Shown here: piece by piece, positions 46,226 through 60,551 of the stretch | Position numbering within the stretch: the first letter of the stretch is position 1 | How the letters are laid out: each line of letters starts with the position of its first letter | Origin: Monomorium pharaonis | Lineage: Eukaryota; Arthropoda; Insecta; Hymenoptera; Formicidae | Assembly (NCBI RefSeq): GCF_013373865.1 | Contig: NC_050468.1 | Location: 23,330,774-23,394,773 of the forward strand | Length of the DNA stretch: 64,000 bases | Direction of reading: 5' to 3' | Notes under the pieces: generated by a model | What the model saw: only the letters and a program-made list of their open reading frames with translations | Told to the model about the DNA's origin: nothing | Databases searched by the model: none | Position numbers and translations under genes: made by a program

Positions 46226-47443
46226 ATCAAATTTAGCAAAAATGTCCAATCATTAATTAAACGGCCTTCAATAATTGAATAATCACGGTGCGAGGCTTAT
46301 CTCGAGTCCAACGACGGACTTGTAAAGATGATTAAGCATTAGCCAGAGCGATCGCTGAAATTCGCAATAAAGTCCAACTGCCCGTTCCTGCATGAATATT
46401 CAATCGTTCTCCCGACCGAATTCATGAAATCGCTTTGTTATGTTAATCGCCGATACTTGCATAGCGAATACGTGAACAAAATGGAAATTTACTACAAATG
46501 CATTGACCGGGCGAATTGTACGACGTATATTATATCGACGATTCGCTATATTTTGCCGTACTACGCTCTTTCGGCGGAAATGGCGGAAATTCCAAGCGTA
46601 ACCCCGCGATCAAGTTATGCGATTTTTGCACTTACGTACGTCACAAGCTCGAATTATAAATAGTCTTACACGATTGCGTCTTAAAAAGACGATAGCGCAA
46701 GACTTTCTCTTTCCAGAATTTTCTTCTCGATATTTAATTAAGCGCGATACATTGTTGTTAAGCGGCGTATTGTTAAGGCGCAGAACGTCTTATATTTATA
46801 AACGCGTAACGGCGCGTTAGGTCCGCGATGCGCCCGGTGTGTGTACGCGCGTGACTCCAGCAACCCTTCAAAAGGGACTCATAGGAGGAGCTCATAGGAG
46901 GAGAAAATAATATAGAGCGCCGTTCTAGCGTTACATCGATCCTCGACTGATTAAGGACAGCGAAATTAAGCGAGGTGTCTCAGGTGACGCGCTAAAAATA
47001 GTCTCGCCGTGTAGCGTGCCACTTATAACTGTAGGTCTCTACTCTGTCCCACTTGCACTGGCCCGGTCCAGTGTGCATCCAAAAATCGACTAGCTCCCTC
47101 ACGTTGACGGATGGGAGAAATCAGAACACACATTCCTCACTATAATACTTTGAACGCTTTGTCCATTCTTAGCTCATTCTTCACTCAAATTTTTTGCTGA
47201 TATAGACGGATTAATGTCACAAAATGTATCGCTAATTTTTGTATCTGTTAGAATTTTGGCTGTCGCGTATAGAATTCGTAAATTCTGCTTGTGTCAGTTA
47301 GATTGATAAAATGCAATACATATCATGGTATTTGCTAATTATGTATCTACCTCAGCTAATTTTTACACATATATAATTTTTGTTGAAGTTGCAAGAAATT
47401 GAAGTTGTCTTCTTAGTGTTTGGTATATATTCTCCCTATAATA

Positions 47444-47647
47444 CACGAAGAAAATTTTATATATAAAAAATTACTGTGTACGATAATAACCACGGACCAT
47501 AAGAAGAAATTTCAAAGAATTATACCATAAGCAGTGTAAATATTATGGCAATTTAATGAAAAACATAGTAAAAATTTCATAATTCCTTCCATGGTCCATG
47601 CTTACTACTTACCATAGTAATTTTTTTGCCATAAAATTTTCTCCGTG
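47444..47647. mobile_element. Palindromic MITE, TA target duplication
   Basis: Ends CACGAAGAAAATTTTATA and, inverted, CACGGAGAAAATTTTATG, flanked by TA at 47442-47443 and 47648-47649. Shares terminal sequence with the element at 779-991. 204 bp, non-coding. Confidence 0.75.
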
Positions 47648-48779
47648 TACGAATATATCCAACACTGCTACAGAACAGAAAAATATTAAATATTATTTTT
47701 CATTTTGCGTACAAACATAAAAATTATTTCCCTTCAAATTTTAAAATTAGGATCAACTAGAAATTATGATCTGATTGAGTTAATCGATTTGAAAAATTTT
47801 ATCAAACTTTAGGGAATCCTGAAGCAAATTACCGATATTTTTTATTGAAAGATATCTTTGAATTAGCTTTACAGAATTCCAAATTCTTTTACATTATAAA
47901 AGTATGCACAAAAATGAAGAGATCAAAGAACAATTTCATGTTAATAATTTCAAAAACATTTTTAAAAATTTAATATTGTTATAGTTAATAAATTTTATCA
48001 TTAATATAAAATCGACTTTTGCTCTCTTCATTTTGTGCGTATTTTAATTGTGTAAAAAACAAACTGAAATTCTATAAACCATGAAATTCTATAAAAATGT
48101 AAGTAATTTGTTTTCAGGATCTTCTTAACATTTTATTTTTATTTATTTCTAAAATTTACTTCTTTCTGATTCGTTTATTAGTAACTGAATTATCGATAAT
48201 TTTGAGAAGTATGTTTCAAGCTTGTATGAGCTAACATAAACATATTCTGCGAAATAATTTGCTCGAAATATTAGGAAGCAATTTTTACCAGCAAAAACAA
48301 ACTACTATGGATAAAAAAGAAACACAAGTAATAAGTTACGAAATAGAGGGTCTTATTATCTAAAATTACGTTATCTAAAATTATGTTATCGCAATTGTAC
48401 AAAATTGTATATCGGGCATATTAAACAAATAATATAAATAATGTAACAATACGACAATATTTTTTCTCTAATTTATTATCTGTCCACAAAATAATATATT
48501 ACGTCGCATTCTAAACTGCAAGAAATAAAATTTTATTTTGTCTCAGTCTCTTTTAAAGACAATATAAAATTTTATTTTCTTCATATTTATTTATTATTAT
48601 TGTCACTTAACTCCGCTACATACAATTTTTCTAGAAATTTATTAAACAGCAAATGCAATCTCTGAGAAAAAAAGTTATAGAAACTGTGAGTCTATCGATA
48701 AAGTTATTTCTTAATTTCTTATATAAAATGTAAGTTATGCGTTTAAATAGTTTGCTCCGTAGAGATCGAGATCCCGAAA

Positions 48780-49940
48780 TGGGAAGATCGCGTTACCGGG
48801 TGCCAATCATTTTTAAGACTCCGTAAACTAGGTTGTACCGGAAACCACCTGTACGTAAAATCTCGATCACGAGTAACGACGTCCGAGCGACGCGAGGAAG
48901 AAACCCGTGCCACTTTTTCGAGGAGATCCTACTCGGAATCGGAGGTACCGTTCCTCCGATGCGTCTCTTCTTTTTCATCGCGGCTCGCGCGGCGCTTCGT
49001 TTAGGGAAACGAGGAATGTGCTCGAAGTGAGCCATCGCCCGAGGCCATCATCGGAGACGCTAAATTCCACAGCTGAAACGCAGATCTAAGCGCAGATCTC
49101 GAGAAGCGATGGACTTCCCGCTAATTCTCACCGCGTGAAAAGATCCGCGGGGATTACAAAAGATCAACACACATTTCAAGATTTCTAATCCACGCGCTGC
49201 TTTCCTCCGTCGAGGGGAAACGTTCGCCGCAAAACGATCGCGTGTAGCAACGAATCGTTAAGTGACACATTAATCGATGCGCCGAGGCGATCCTGTCGCA
49301 ACGATCCTGTCGCGATGATCGAGGATCCATCCGACACGGGTCTACGTTTACGTACCGCTTGGTGTACAACATCCTGCGTGTGTGATATCCTGCCGCGCGT
49401 AATCGGGATACCTCGAGGTTCACCACGATCGAACTGATCGGAGACAATCGAGACTACGGCTGGTCCGTCGGTTATTACGGCAGCGTAATCGGTAAATCCC
49501 ACCTCACGGACGAGTCTGCCGAGGCCGACAGAGAGACCGAACTTCGCGGACGTCCGTTAAGAAGGTAAAGACCGGCGGCCCGAGTGCCTGATGAATATTC
49601 GTATCCGCGGCTCGTATTATATATTTGCCATGCAAAGCTCTCTGCTGCTTGCGCGCTGACCCCACGCCGACGAGAGCGGGTATTATGTGATAATGATGGG
49701 ACCGTTCTCAACAATTATTCCTCTGGTATTTACCCCTGGCCGTCTTCCACCGCGATCGCAACCTTTGGTCGATTATCGAAAGTCGCGCTTGTCGGGAGGC
49801 CCCCGCTCCTCGCCCGCGTTTTTGACGTCAATCGACATTGCTGCGACTCGAGTGATCCTAATGATGGACTAGTCGCTACCAACATCGTCATCAACCGGTT
49901 TTCCCTTTTTTTTCTAATTTTTTTAAGAACGAATGAAGGT
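48780..49940. promoter_or_regulatory. GC-rich island beside the proposed MID1IP1-like first exon
   Basis: About 1.1 kb with many CpG dinucleotides and a much higher GC content than its flanks. Frames on both strands look like by-products of the composition. It may be a CpG-rich promoter or enhancer segment, or may contain an unrecognised first exon. Confidence 0.35.
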
Positions 49941-49947
49941 GATATAC

Positions 49948-49973
49948 CTGTGCCGAACGAATGGGTACGTCAT
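49948..49973 (-). CDS. Tentative first coding exon of the MID1IP1-like gene
   Basis: ATG at 49973 followed by seven codons (MTYPFVRH) and donor CACAG|GTATAT, phase 2, which joins in frame to the terminal exon (…HRSLRRIARHDEPEF). The total would be 225 residues with a 7.85-kb intron. Chosen because phase and splice signal fit and a GC-rich island adjoins it; other first exons are possible. Confidence 0.3.
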
Positions 49974-52900
49974 ATGTGAGATAATGAAATAAAAAATGAT
50001 TTTTTGCGCGCGTGTGTGCGCGCAAAACGTGTACAAACGTGTTATTAAGTCAGGCAATAAAACGAGACGAGAATTGCAGAAAAATGAAGATTACATGCTG
50101 AGTTACGCTAAAAGGATGTGACGTAGCGAAAGTACATATCTCACTTCCCGATAATATTTCAACTACATACAGTGTGTGTATACGAAATACGTCACCGTTT
50201 CTTCCTGGGAAACGAAATTGTTTGTAATTATTTGAGGTGAACTCGCTAACAAGGCGGGAGAAAAAAAATTCCCGCGGAATTACCCTGGACTTCGGATTTA
50301 ACGATTGGCGCAAGATCAACATGGCACATCGGTATTCAGTGAAGAGTAAACATTTTACAGCGAGAAGATTGTTCGCCGGTACTTTTGTTTTAATATCCGT
50401 CTCTTTCTCTCCCGACGAGAGAATCTAAACCGCGAAACCAAGTACGTACCTAAGTGCAATCAACACAATCCGAGATATTTGCTTAATTTTACATTTGAAA
50501 AAAAAAGCTTCGGAGTGTTGAACCACTCGGCAACATTATTTTTCACGTTATGTGCTCTTTCTACGACGCATCCTTCACAATGATTTGTAGAAGAGACCCG
50601 TCTTACACCAATCTAAATCCATAATGTTAAGTTTTACACAAATTGGAGTTATTTCCTATAAATCACCACTGTCTACCAAATATATCGTTGATTTAATTAA
50701 GACAATAGAATTAAATAATTTTACGAAAAAAATATATATAACTTTTTACTATATGCACACGTAATCTAACCACAAAAATGAATTGATTTGATGTAGTTGC
50801 TTTTTTAAACACATTTTTGTGTCAAACTAGTCAATTTCAACACATACAAAATCGTTAAAAATGTCTAAATAATACTAAAAATAGACTAATAATATTTAAC
50901 TTAAGAAAGTTAATTTAAATTTGACCCTTTCACAATTAACAATAATAAGAGAAAGAGAAAAGCGTAAGATTATAATTGTCACTTAATTGGATCGAGGACT
51001 CCTTTTGTGCTCGCGCAGGTGTGGAGTATATCGATAAGATCTGAAGGTCTCCAAAAGTAGAACATAATTTAGATTTTCACGCATGTCCCAAATAAACAAG
51101 ATTCGCAGCGTCACTATTACTTTGTAAATCACCGTCCACTTTCTGCATCAGTATTACCACCCCACGGTGAACTTTCTAAGACGATTGACATACGTAACGC
51201 TCTACCTCATCATCCGCCGCTCTCTCATTCTCTCTCTTTCTCTACCGTGTACTCTAGGTAGAGGAAACGCACCTTTACATCATGATTAAAGGGTATCGAG
51301 GAAAAAGTGCGTTGCATTTTCTCGGCGAAATGCGATCTCTCTTTATCTAAAGGAAGTTAATACTTGTAAGCTAATTCCATTTGATTATTAAATATTGATT
51401 AACTCAATGATTAATTATTAATTCGTGATATTAAATTACTCGATACGTAGCGATATGTCACGAAATCTCATTAATAATAACCGCGATAATTTCGAACACT
51501 TCTGCATACAGTGCTTTCCCAAATTAAATTTCGTAACAGAGATTTCCGATTCAAAATTCACGTTAGCTTTATGAAATTTGAATATCTGTTTATGCTCTTT
51601 TGAATTTACTACGTTTTCAAACAACTTTTTACTCTTCAATCTCATCATAATTATTAGTACTTTACATTTTTTCAATCATTAACAATTAATTTTTTACTTA
51701 ACAAACTAAGAAAAAAAATCAAGGCTTGATGATTGATTAGCATATTCTTTTCCGCATTGATTTCAATTTGCTTCATCATATACATTGGTTCATCTGTATA
51801 TGAATAAATAAATAGATTTATATAAGATTGCACCATATAAATAATTCATGCATAATCACTGATGTTTTTTGTGGACTTATTAAAAATCATAAAATGATAT
51901 GAATTTGCGTAAAAATCACGTATACAATTTAACATTAAAAAAAAGTGTTGTTTATCACATACAACAGCCAGATCGTGACCAATTATCATCTTATCGGACA
52001 TCTGTCAGTGCCGTCGATAGCACATGTACCAATATTTCGTGCAAAAATGTATCAACACCGTAAAATTTTATAAATACGAAATATTAAATCTGCAATACAG
52101 AACGAAAATGTGCCACGGATTGCATTATGTGGTTTTTAGTTGAAAAATTCAAAGCAAAAATTTTTCAAAATATTTTTAGCAATATTCTATTTGAAAAGAT
52201 AATAAACTGCATTATAAAATAATAATGTGTATATTAATTTGTACAAAAACTAAACATTAAACAAAATAAAAATCGACTTTTAAATAATCATCTTGCTATT
52301 TTATTCGTATGTGTATGTCTTAAATCAAGTACAGATTAATAATATATATGTGGGTGTATATAATATACCCACATAAACATATATGCTTAGAATTCAGCGT
52401 ATGTTTTATTAAAGAGCCATAATTTTGCTGATGTAATAAACGATGGTATAACTTCCGTTAGTTCGCACGATTCGTATCGTTGCTATTATCTACCGGAAAA
52501 TCACGCACCAATAGCAAAGTATAAAAAAATTGTTGATTGGTTTCGCTAACCAATCAAGTAAAAAATTTTCCGCAGTGGGCGTTTCATCAAAAGAATTAAA
52601 CTTAATTTTATCTTGTCGCCGGTACTTGCAGCCAGTATCAAGAAAGACTAATTGAAGTTAATGTCAACCAGCATAGATTAATCAATACAGTATTTACATT
52701 TTTTCCTTCCTTATCACGCCAATATATTCATTAAATGACATTGTGGAATTTGTATTCAAATAGCGCGGAATTTATTACGGTTTGACGCACTTGTTAATCG
52801 TTTCTAAATTTTTCCACTATTTAAAACATTACGTTACTAATATAAAATTATTTCTATTACAGTTTTTGCACAGAAATATTTTATTATTTTTATTAAATTA

Positions 52901-55760
52901 TTATTCAAAAATTGTTATTTATTTTTATAGTGCATATTTTTATTGATTTTTACATAAGTTTTCAGCTAATATACATTTACCAATACATATTTATTTTCTG
53001 TTATTAATTGCCATAATATAATTCAATTGTTATTGATATTTATATTGATATTTACATATACATTTACTAAATTAATCTATTATTTCTTCACTTATTAATA
53101 CATAATTTAGTAATTTAGTTGCATAGATCATTAGATCATTACGAATTAAAATAGAATTTACATTGTTTAAATGTATTCATACATTTTAATTATTTACAAA
53201 AAGTTTAGGACTTAAAAATCTAATCATTCTAGAAAAAAAAATCGTAAATATCCAATAACAAAAGGTCTATATATAAGAGAAAAAAATTATACCTATTATT
53301 GTTTTATTGTCAAATTAATGAGCATCGAAATTTCAGTTTCAATAAAAAATGGCTCGCACAATTGTCAGATTTTATCACTCTTTGAAATTTAGTTGTTAAA
53401 ATTATCATGTTTTCTAATATTTAAAAAAATATATTATTACAAATATATTATATTTGTAAATATAAATTTTTCAACAAGTTATACAAAACAAGATAAATAT
53501 TAATTGTTGCATATTTTTTTTCAAATAGCTATTCTTCATATTTCAATTTTTGTATCGCAGATTAATAGAAATATGCCAGATATATCTTTACCTAAATTTA
53601 GATTCTGCATAGATTGTTAAATCTAAAATCTTAATAATATCAAGATTACAATAGTTTCAAATTTGAATAATTATAACTAATATAACATTACGTAAAATTT
53701 GTTTAGATATATCCATAAATGTACATATACATACTAATCTTCTGTATATATACATACTAATTTATTAATATTCATATACTTTTGCTTTTTAAAACTTACG
53801 TATTGCGTATGTATAAATATTATGCGGTATGAGCCATAAGAAATTAAAGTACGTGAAATTTAAATTTTTATAATGTACACAATTTTTAATTATATGTATC
53901 TCGGTTACTTTCTACAAGTTACTTCTACAAAAAGTTACTTATAAACAAAACATTAAACCTGTTTCTACTTGCGGAATACATTTTAAATAGAAAACGTGAA
54001 ATACGCAAGACAAAGCGTTGTCAAATTTATTATAATTATATTTTAAATTTTGTTTGTAATATATAAAAGAATAAAATTATTCACATAGAAAATTAATAGA
54101 CGTCGCAAAAAAAGAGCAATAGTCCAACCTTGGGTAACATATTTAGATAATATTACACTGTTAATTTCTACTGAGTCGCCATTGCTCCTACCCAATATTT
54201 GATTAATTTGACTAAATGAAGTAATTAATTTGACTAATATTGAGTAAATACTTACTCAATATGTCGTTAATTGTTTTAAAGTTAACCTTCGTTGATTTGT
54301 TAAATTTAACCTTCTTATTGGGTAGAAGCAGTGGCGACCTATAAAATCGTTAAAAATGACTCAATTGAGTAAAATTTGACACTATGAGTTTAACAGTGTA
54401 GTGTTTGCTTAGCTTTTGCAAAATCAAATAAACAAAAAATTATGTACATATATTTACAACTTTTCAAATAATTCTTTAGCATCTCAGCCAAATAATTTAT
54501 AATAATATAAAAATTTTCATAAATACCATAGATTATGTTCATCTATCTACTTATTTATGTATGGAAATTGACTAATTTTTTATTTCGGAATTTTAAGTCC
54601 CTCGTGCAAATTTATGGTATTTCATATTAGCTTGATATTACATTGACTACTTTCTCTGTCACTAATTATAGATGTAATCGGAGTGTGCGTAAACTCAATT
54701 GCGTAAACATGATTCAAATATTCCCCCGTCATGCATTTCTTACATATAAAAAATATATAAATCAATTCTTGGATAAAAGTTTTTTCTAAACAACAAAATT
54801 TTTTACAAAAATATAAAGACAAGTAAAATATCTGTTAGGATTAAAAGTGACAAAATTTCTAAAAATATATAATGTATTTAATTTTACAATTTATCAAATC
54901 TCATATATGCCTCTTTTATTTCTTTTTTGCGTCGCCTGATATTATTTCAGAAGAATTATGCAAGAGTAATATGTCATCAAAGCACATATAAATTGATTAA
55001 CACAAAGCGACATACAATAAAGTGTTGCGCGAGGAAATTGTATAAATAATTCACACGCAGAATAATGAGTTAAAAGGCCATGTAAAACATGATGTGTTTT
55101 GAATAAGCAAATACTTTTTTTCGGTACGTCTGCACTTAACAATCGTAATGCTTTGTATGCTCAGTACATCTGCATTAAAAAAAAGACTCGAATAGTATAT
55201 CTGAACATATTGAATAGTTTCTCAGAAACACTCTATTTTGACGCAAAAGTTGAACGTAACAAGAATATACAAATATACAAAGATACAAATAATAATTATA
55301 AAATTAATTTTATTATAAAACATTAATTGTTTAAATGTAAGAATTGTTTCTTTATCATCAGTAGAAGTTGACTAATGTTTTATTTTATATGTGTTGACTA
55401 ATGTTTTATTTATCTGTTATTGTAATATATGTATTATATATCATTTAATAATATGACCATTGATTATATATTGATGTACAATTCTATTTTTAAAAATTGT
55501 CAAAAAATATATATTTTTATAAAAGTGTAATAATATTCGACACAATCCAGTACATTCTTTCCGCGCAATAAAAAAAGATTCTTTTTTTCTATGATAAGAT
55601 TAATGAGACATTGAATTATAGGAGTGACAAGAAAATATTTATCACAATCATTATGTAATCATAAATTTGTGAGACCTGTACAAAAAAAGAGTAAATAATT
55701 TTCAGATCTGTATTTAGTTAAATTTTCAGATATTTCACCAAAATGATTCAAACGTTCTTT
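49974..55760. other. Non-coding stretch, one MITE
   Basis: No supportable gene. 49980-51350 is moderately GC-rich with a CTCT-rich tract near 51220-51245 and could be promoter sequence for the MID1IP1-like gene. Beyond that it is AT-rich, with a MITE at 54156-54398. Confidence 0.5.
54156..54398. mobile_element. Palindromic MITE, TA target duplication
   Basis: Ends CACTGTTAA on both sides, flanked by TA at 54154-54155 and 54399-54400. Inverted inner words GTCGCCATTGCTCCTACCCAAT and GTCGCCACTGCTTCTACCC lie about 40-70 bp in. 243 bp, non-coding. Confidence 0.75.
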
Positions 55761-55970
55761 CCGTTGAAAAAAAAGTTGTTAATTTGACTAAATTTTTCGA
55801 CTTGATTAAATTTCTTCAATTCAACTATTTATGTATTTTAGTCAAATATATAAATAGTTAAATTAAAATTCAAGTATTTTGCGTATTTAAGTTAAATGCA
55901 TAAATACTTGAACTGAAGAAATTTAATCAATTTGAAAAATTTAGTCAAATTAACATTTTTTTTCTCAATG
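55761..55970. mobile_element. Palindromic MITE, copy 2 of the 2707-2927 family
   Basis: Inverted arms GTTAATTTGACTAAATTTTT and TTGATTAAATTTCTTCA, matching copy 1. Right end CATTGAGAAAAA (as complement) followed by TA. Non-coding. Confidence 0.7.
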
Positions 55971-58900
55971 TACGATTCGACGATGACAAAAAATTCGAAT
56001 ACGCGTGTAATTCAAATTCTGACGTAAAAACATCCGTTTTCACTTGTAAAATTGCTTTTTCTATTTTTGTATGTTAGCTTTACAGTAAACGATTTTTTTT
56101 TACTTTTATATGACTCTATCTTAGCTTTATTAAAATTTCTTCAGAAAATAAAAATTTCTTCAGAAAGTATAACAGACAATTAAAGGTAACTGTATAAATT
56201 TTCAAAAAGCTCTTGAGAAGTTTCGTAAGCTATATTTATAATGTCAAGAAGGCAGAAAATAATATTCGATTTAAATGCAACGCCCTGCAGAAACAGTTAA
56301 GCGAGTTAATCTTACAATGACGTATCACATCATTTGCTATCGTTCTAACGCAAGTGCGAAATTATCGCTGCATGACTTATGGCGATTCGACGCTGAAGAT
56401 GACGTTATTGCGATAAAGAATTAAGAGATGTACAAATACTAACGCGATAAAAATTACTGTTAAGAAAACTAGTAACGCAAACTGTTAATTTAAATAACTG
56501 AATCGTTTTTATTGCATTAAACTGTGTCACTATGTATAATTATTAAAATTTATAGAATAAATAATTCATAAATGATTAGAAAATTACGCGAATCAATTAG
56601 TATCAAATTTGTTGAGCATCAATTTTTTTTTAATAACGTAGCTTTACGAGAAATCAATCGAAGGTCTTAAAGTAAAGCTTCTTCCAAGAAAAATTAAAAT
56701 TGCTTAAAAAAAACCGTGTACATAACATAGTTGCATCAACTAGTGAACATGACTCGTAAGAATGATCCATAAGGCTCGCGAGAGCGTATTTCTGGTGCGA
56801 TATAAATCGAGACAGAAATATGATAATGTATGAATCATTGATCTCAAGATACAGCTCTACCATTCGTTTTTGTTTCTGAACCTCTCGATTTCCTCCCGTG
56901 AATTTTAATCGTCATCGTGTCTATATATATGTGCGAACAAACGACCTCGTGCAAAAGAACATTCCAGTAAATTTGCGCGTCATCGGAGATCACCCAATGA
57001 CAAAAGTGACGCGTGTTTTTCGTGACAAACACAGCAATGTATTTAACTAACGACGTTGATGCATAACACCAACATGGCAACAAGAAAGGAGAAATCGAGC
57101 ATGCGATTCACGAGTATGTGACGGATTATAGTGCGTGATTACTATGCCAACGACCGGTCGGACGGATGCAGAGAATATACTACTGATTTTCCAAACGGCT
57201 GAGTGTTGCATACCATCACATTTCCGATTCTGAATTTAATTGCAGAAAAAGAATAATTTTGCACGTCGATAGATCGAGGAGCACGCGATATGATGCAGTT
57301 TATTTCATAGCTTGCTTCCGGAACGACCCAAATATCTTTATTCCAAGCGTATGACTACATTCACCTTTTAGCAATCCGGATCGGAAGTTTCGCCAATAAA
57401 TTTTTACATTCAGACGACCGTAGTATGCGTTTCGGTCGATCGCATGTTTTTACGAATATAAATTCAAAATTTTGCGAAAAACACGAAACGCGTATTGAAA
57501 TACATTCTACAAGATTTTTTTTAGCTGTACAATTTCCCCCAAAAATAATCACTTCATAAATTTTACTCACATTATGATCAATTTTTGCGATTAATTTTAA
57601 CTTTTTGTGTCAATTTGAACTTCAATATCGAAATTGATGATAACGAGTCTAATAAAATATCGACACGTTTATTAAATTGATACAGCTACTTTAGCATAAT
57701 GTTCCTGCAAAATCAATCATAAGAACTTCGTTCTTCGGATAAAATCAGTTTTTAGCGTAAAAAATTATAATTACGCAAATGTATTCTTTAAAATATGTTT
57801 ACGTAGCTAGTAACGAGCTTAGAAGTGGAAATTGAACAAGATGTATCGCAAATATATATTGATAAATATTTTAAAATTTTCCACGAGATAATTACACGCA
57901 CACACACACACACAATATAAAATATAGATAGATAAATAGATAGATAAGATTATAAAGATAATTACATATTAATTATATAACAAATACAAGTTTTTTTATG
58001 TATATTCTATTTATGCTTGTCATAAGTAGTGTAAGAAAATACATTTTTTCATAACAAATTAAAAAATTTAATTATGTGAGAAGTTTGAATTCCATTAGAT
58101 ATGAATTATATGTACTATATATTATTACTTGAGCGTTAAATTCTGTATAATTATTATATAAAATATTATCAAAGCAATCATAATTAATCGAGAAGTGTAT
58201 AATATTAATAATGCGGAAAGTTTCAAACAGTACACAAAATCTCATTTATCAACATTAATTTATAACAAAAACAACATATAAAAAATATCAAAGAAACTTG
58301 TACTTCATAATTTGTACTTTGATCTTGTTGATTTTTTGTTTAACAATTACTATCATATTTATATAACAATTTGGATAAAATAATTCTTATATCGTATTGA
58401 TAAAATCTGCACAGGATAATTTTAAAAACGTGATACAATAGGAGTAAAAATAACTCTACGTAGCTCAAAATACATACGAAATGAGAGAATGAGTTATTTT
58501 CGCATAATGTTTTATATATCAAAAAATCAAATTAAAAAATTTAAAATATTTCTACGCTTTTCAATCTCGAACGATCTTCATCTTCAGTTATGACAATTCA
58601 GTTATCTGCAACTTGTTTTGACTATTGATGTGTAAACAAAAAACAAGATGTCCCGTTAAAAATTTAAGAAAACAATTTTTTTTAATAATTTGGAAACAAA
58701 ATAAAACTATATGTATATGTAAATATTGAGATCAGCTTTACATTCCTTCAAGAACAATCTTTTTCCTTGTGTGTTTGTCATAAAAAAACAACCGCAGGTA
58801 CTTTTCCAATCACACGATGCTGCATTCGCGATATTATCGATATATATGTAAAAAAAATCCCTCTAATCTGTCGCGTATAATTACACGCCTCGCTGACGAC

Positions 58901-60519
58901 CATTCTAAACAAACTATCGCTCTCTGTATTTCCATCAGGTCGGCGAACCGTCTCGTTGGGATAACCTTCTGACGCTCATAAAGTATCAACACTTAAAAGC
59001 AATTAGTCACAGTTGTAATTTTTATCAAAGCATGCAATGCTCACATGACTGGCACGCATCGCTCGCACGGTTTCACGAGAGGTACTCGGATTAATGATAA
59101 TATCAATCGCATCTATCGATCGATTAATCAAGCGCGGCACGTGTCGCTCTTTGGACAGTATCATCGATCCTGCCGATCGCGATTTCGCGGATTCGATAAG
59201 ACAATTTCTCATACGCCTTTCCTGTTATGTTTCGCACGTCGCGTGATTTTACTAAGCTCGCGGCTGATGTGGAAATATCATGATATATAACAAATAAAAT
59301 CCCGAATAGTTGCAAAACGTATGCTTAAATAACGCGCCATTATTTGTGTAAACACTTTTCGCAATCCAGTTAACGTGAGCTCGGTTATCACAAAAGTGAA
59401 AAAAAAAATCACTTTCTCGTGGCGTGTTTTCGATTAGGTAAGAGAACCTTTGAGTTCCTCCTGATAAGATACGTATTACGAGAAACGAAAATCGTTTATT
59501 TTTGAACAAGTGTCGCAAGTAAATATTTATTTTCAGAGATTCAAATCTCAGAACTAGAAAATTTTAAAAAAACGTTGACAGCTCATATAATTGCGTAATT
59601 GTAAAATTGTACAAATATATCAAAATGCAAAAGTAAAATGTAAGTGTTGACCTCGAAATCTATTGAATAACTTTTCATAAATATTTATTTGTACAATTTC
59701 GATAAATATATTCTCCTAATATACATAAGCAGAAACCGTTTTATCTATTCCATGTCTAAACAATTCTGTGATTGCAAATCTTTTAAATAGAAGCTACTTT
59801 AATTTGCATATCACCTTCATTTCTATTACGTTCATTTTTATTTGTAGACAAACGCAGCAAAAAATTTTGCTCATTTTATATATATTATAATAATGTATAG
59901 ATCGCACACACATTAACGTAATATTTTTAAAGAAAAATACAAATATTTTTTAAAGTAACAATTTTTTGTTAATTATACAATTTCCGATTAAATTTTACAA
60001 TTTTTTGTAAAAATATTTTAAAATATTATGTACAAAGAAAAACAATTTTTTTTTCAGTAAACAATCTATACTTTTTGTAATTGTAAATGACAAACTTGAA
60101 GATATGTTTCTATAGTAAACTTTAACATTCCTTAACCAAACATAAAAGAATAAAAGACACTTTATTCTTTTGCGCTCTTTTGTAGAAGTGACATATATTA
60201 GTTTATCTTCTCCTTATCGAAGCATTTGTTTTTTACGTCGTTTATACGCTTACATCTATAATGGCTATAATTGCAAATGAAGAAACATAAAGATTGAACT
60301 TTGGCTACCATAATAAAATACACAGAGAACATAAAAATCAACTTATGATATATGTGCCAACAAAAGTGTCTCTCTTCGCTAGTGCATTTGCATGGTGCAT
60401 TTTACATTATATAACGACCGTAATTGCGCGAGCGAATCGTCTAGAAATGATTTTGCAGCGTAACAAATAAAGCGTGAAAGGAGTGTTTCTCTTCCTCGTA
60501 TTGTTACGGCACCATTGGG

Positions 60520-60546
<27 letters not shown>
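60520..60546. repeat. Poly-T run (27 nt)
   Basis: Uninterrupted T homopolymer; could be the A-tail of a minus-strand retroposed sequence, though no body was recognised. Confidence 0.9.

Positions 60547-60551
<5 letters not shown>

Larger units (their letters stand above)
42095..49947 (-). other. Probable MID1IP1-like intron, transposon-rich
   Basis: If the first exon is right this is one intron. It holds MITEs at 42253-42545 and 47444-47647, an 847-bp TTAA-flanked element at 42959-43805, an unplaced small open frame at 46004-46225, and a GC-rich island at about 48780-49940. Confidence 0.4.

Noticed and set aside
49154..49979. Several frames of 60-131 codons in the GC-rich island
   Set aside because: Multiple mutually overlapping frames on both strands with no domain; attributed to composition, except the 26-nt exon candidate at its edge.
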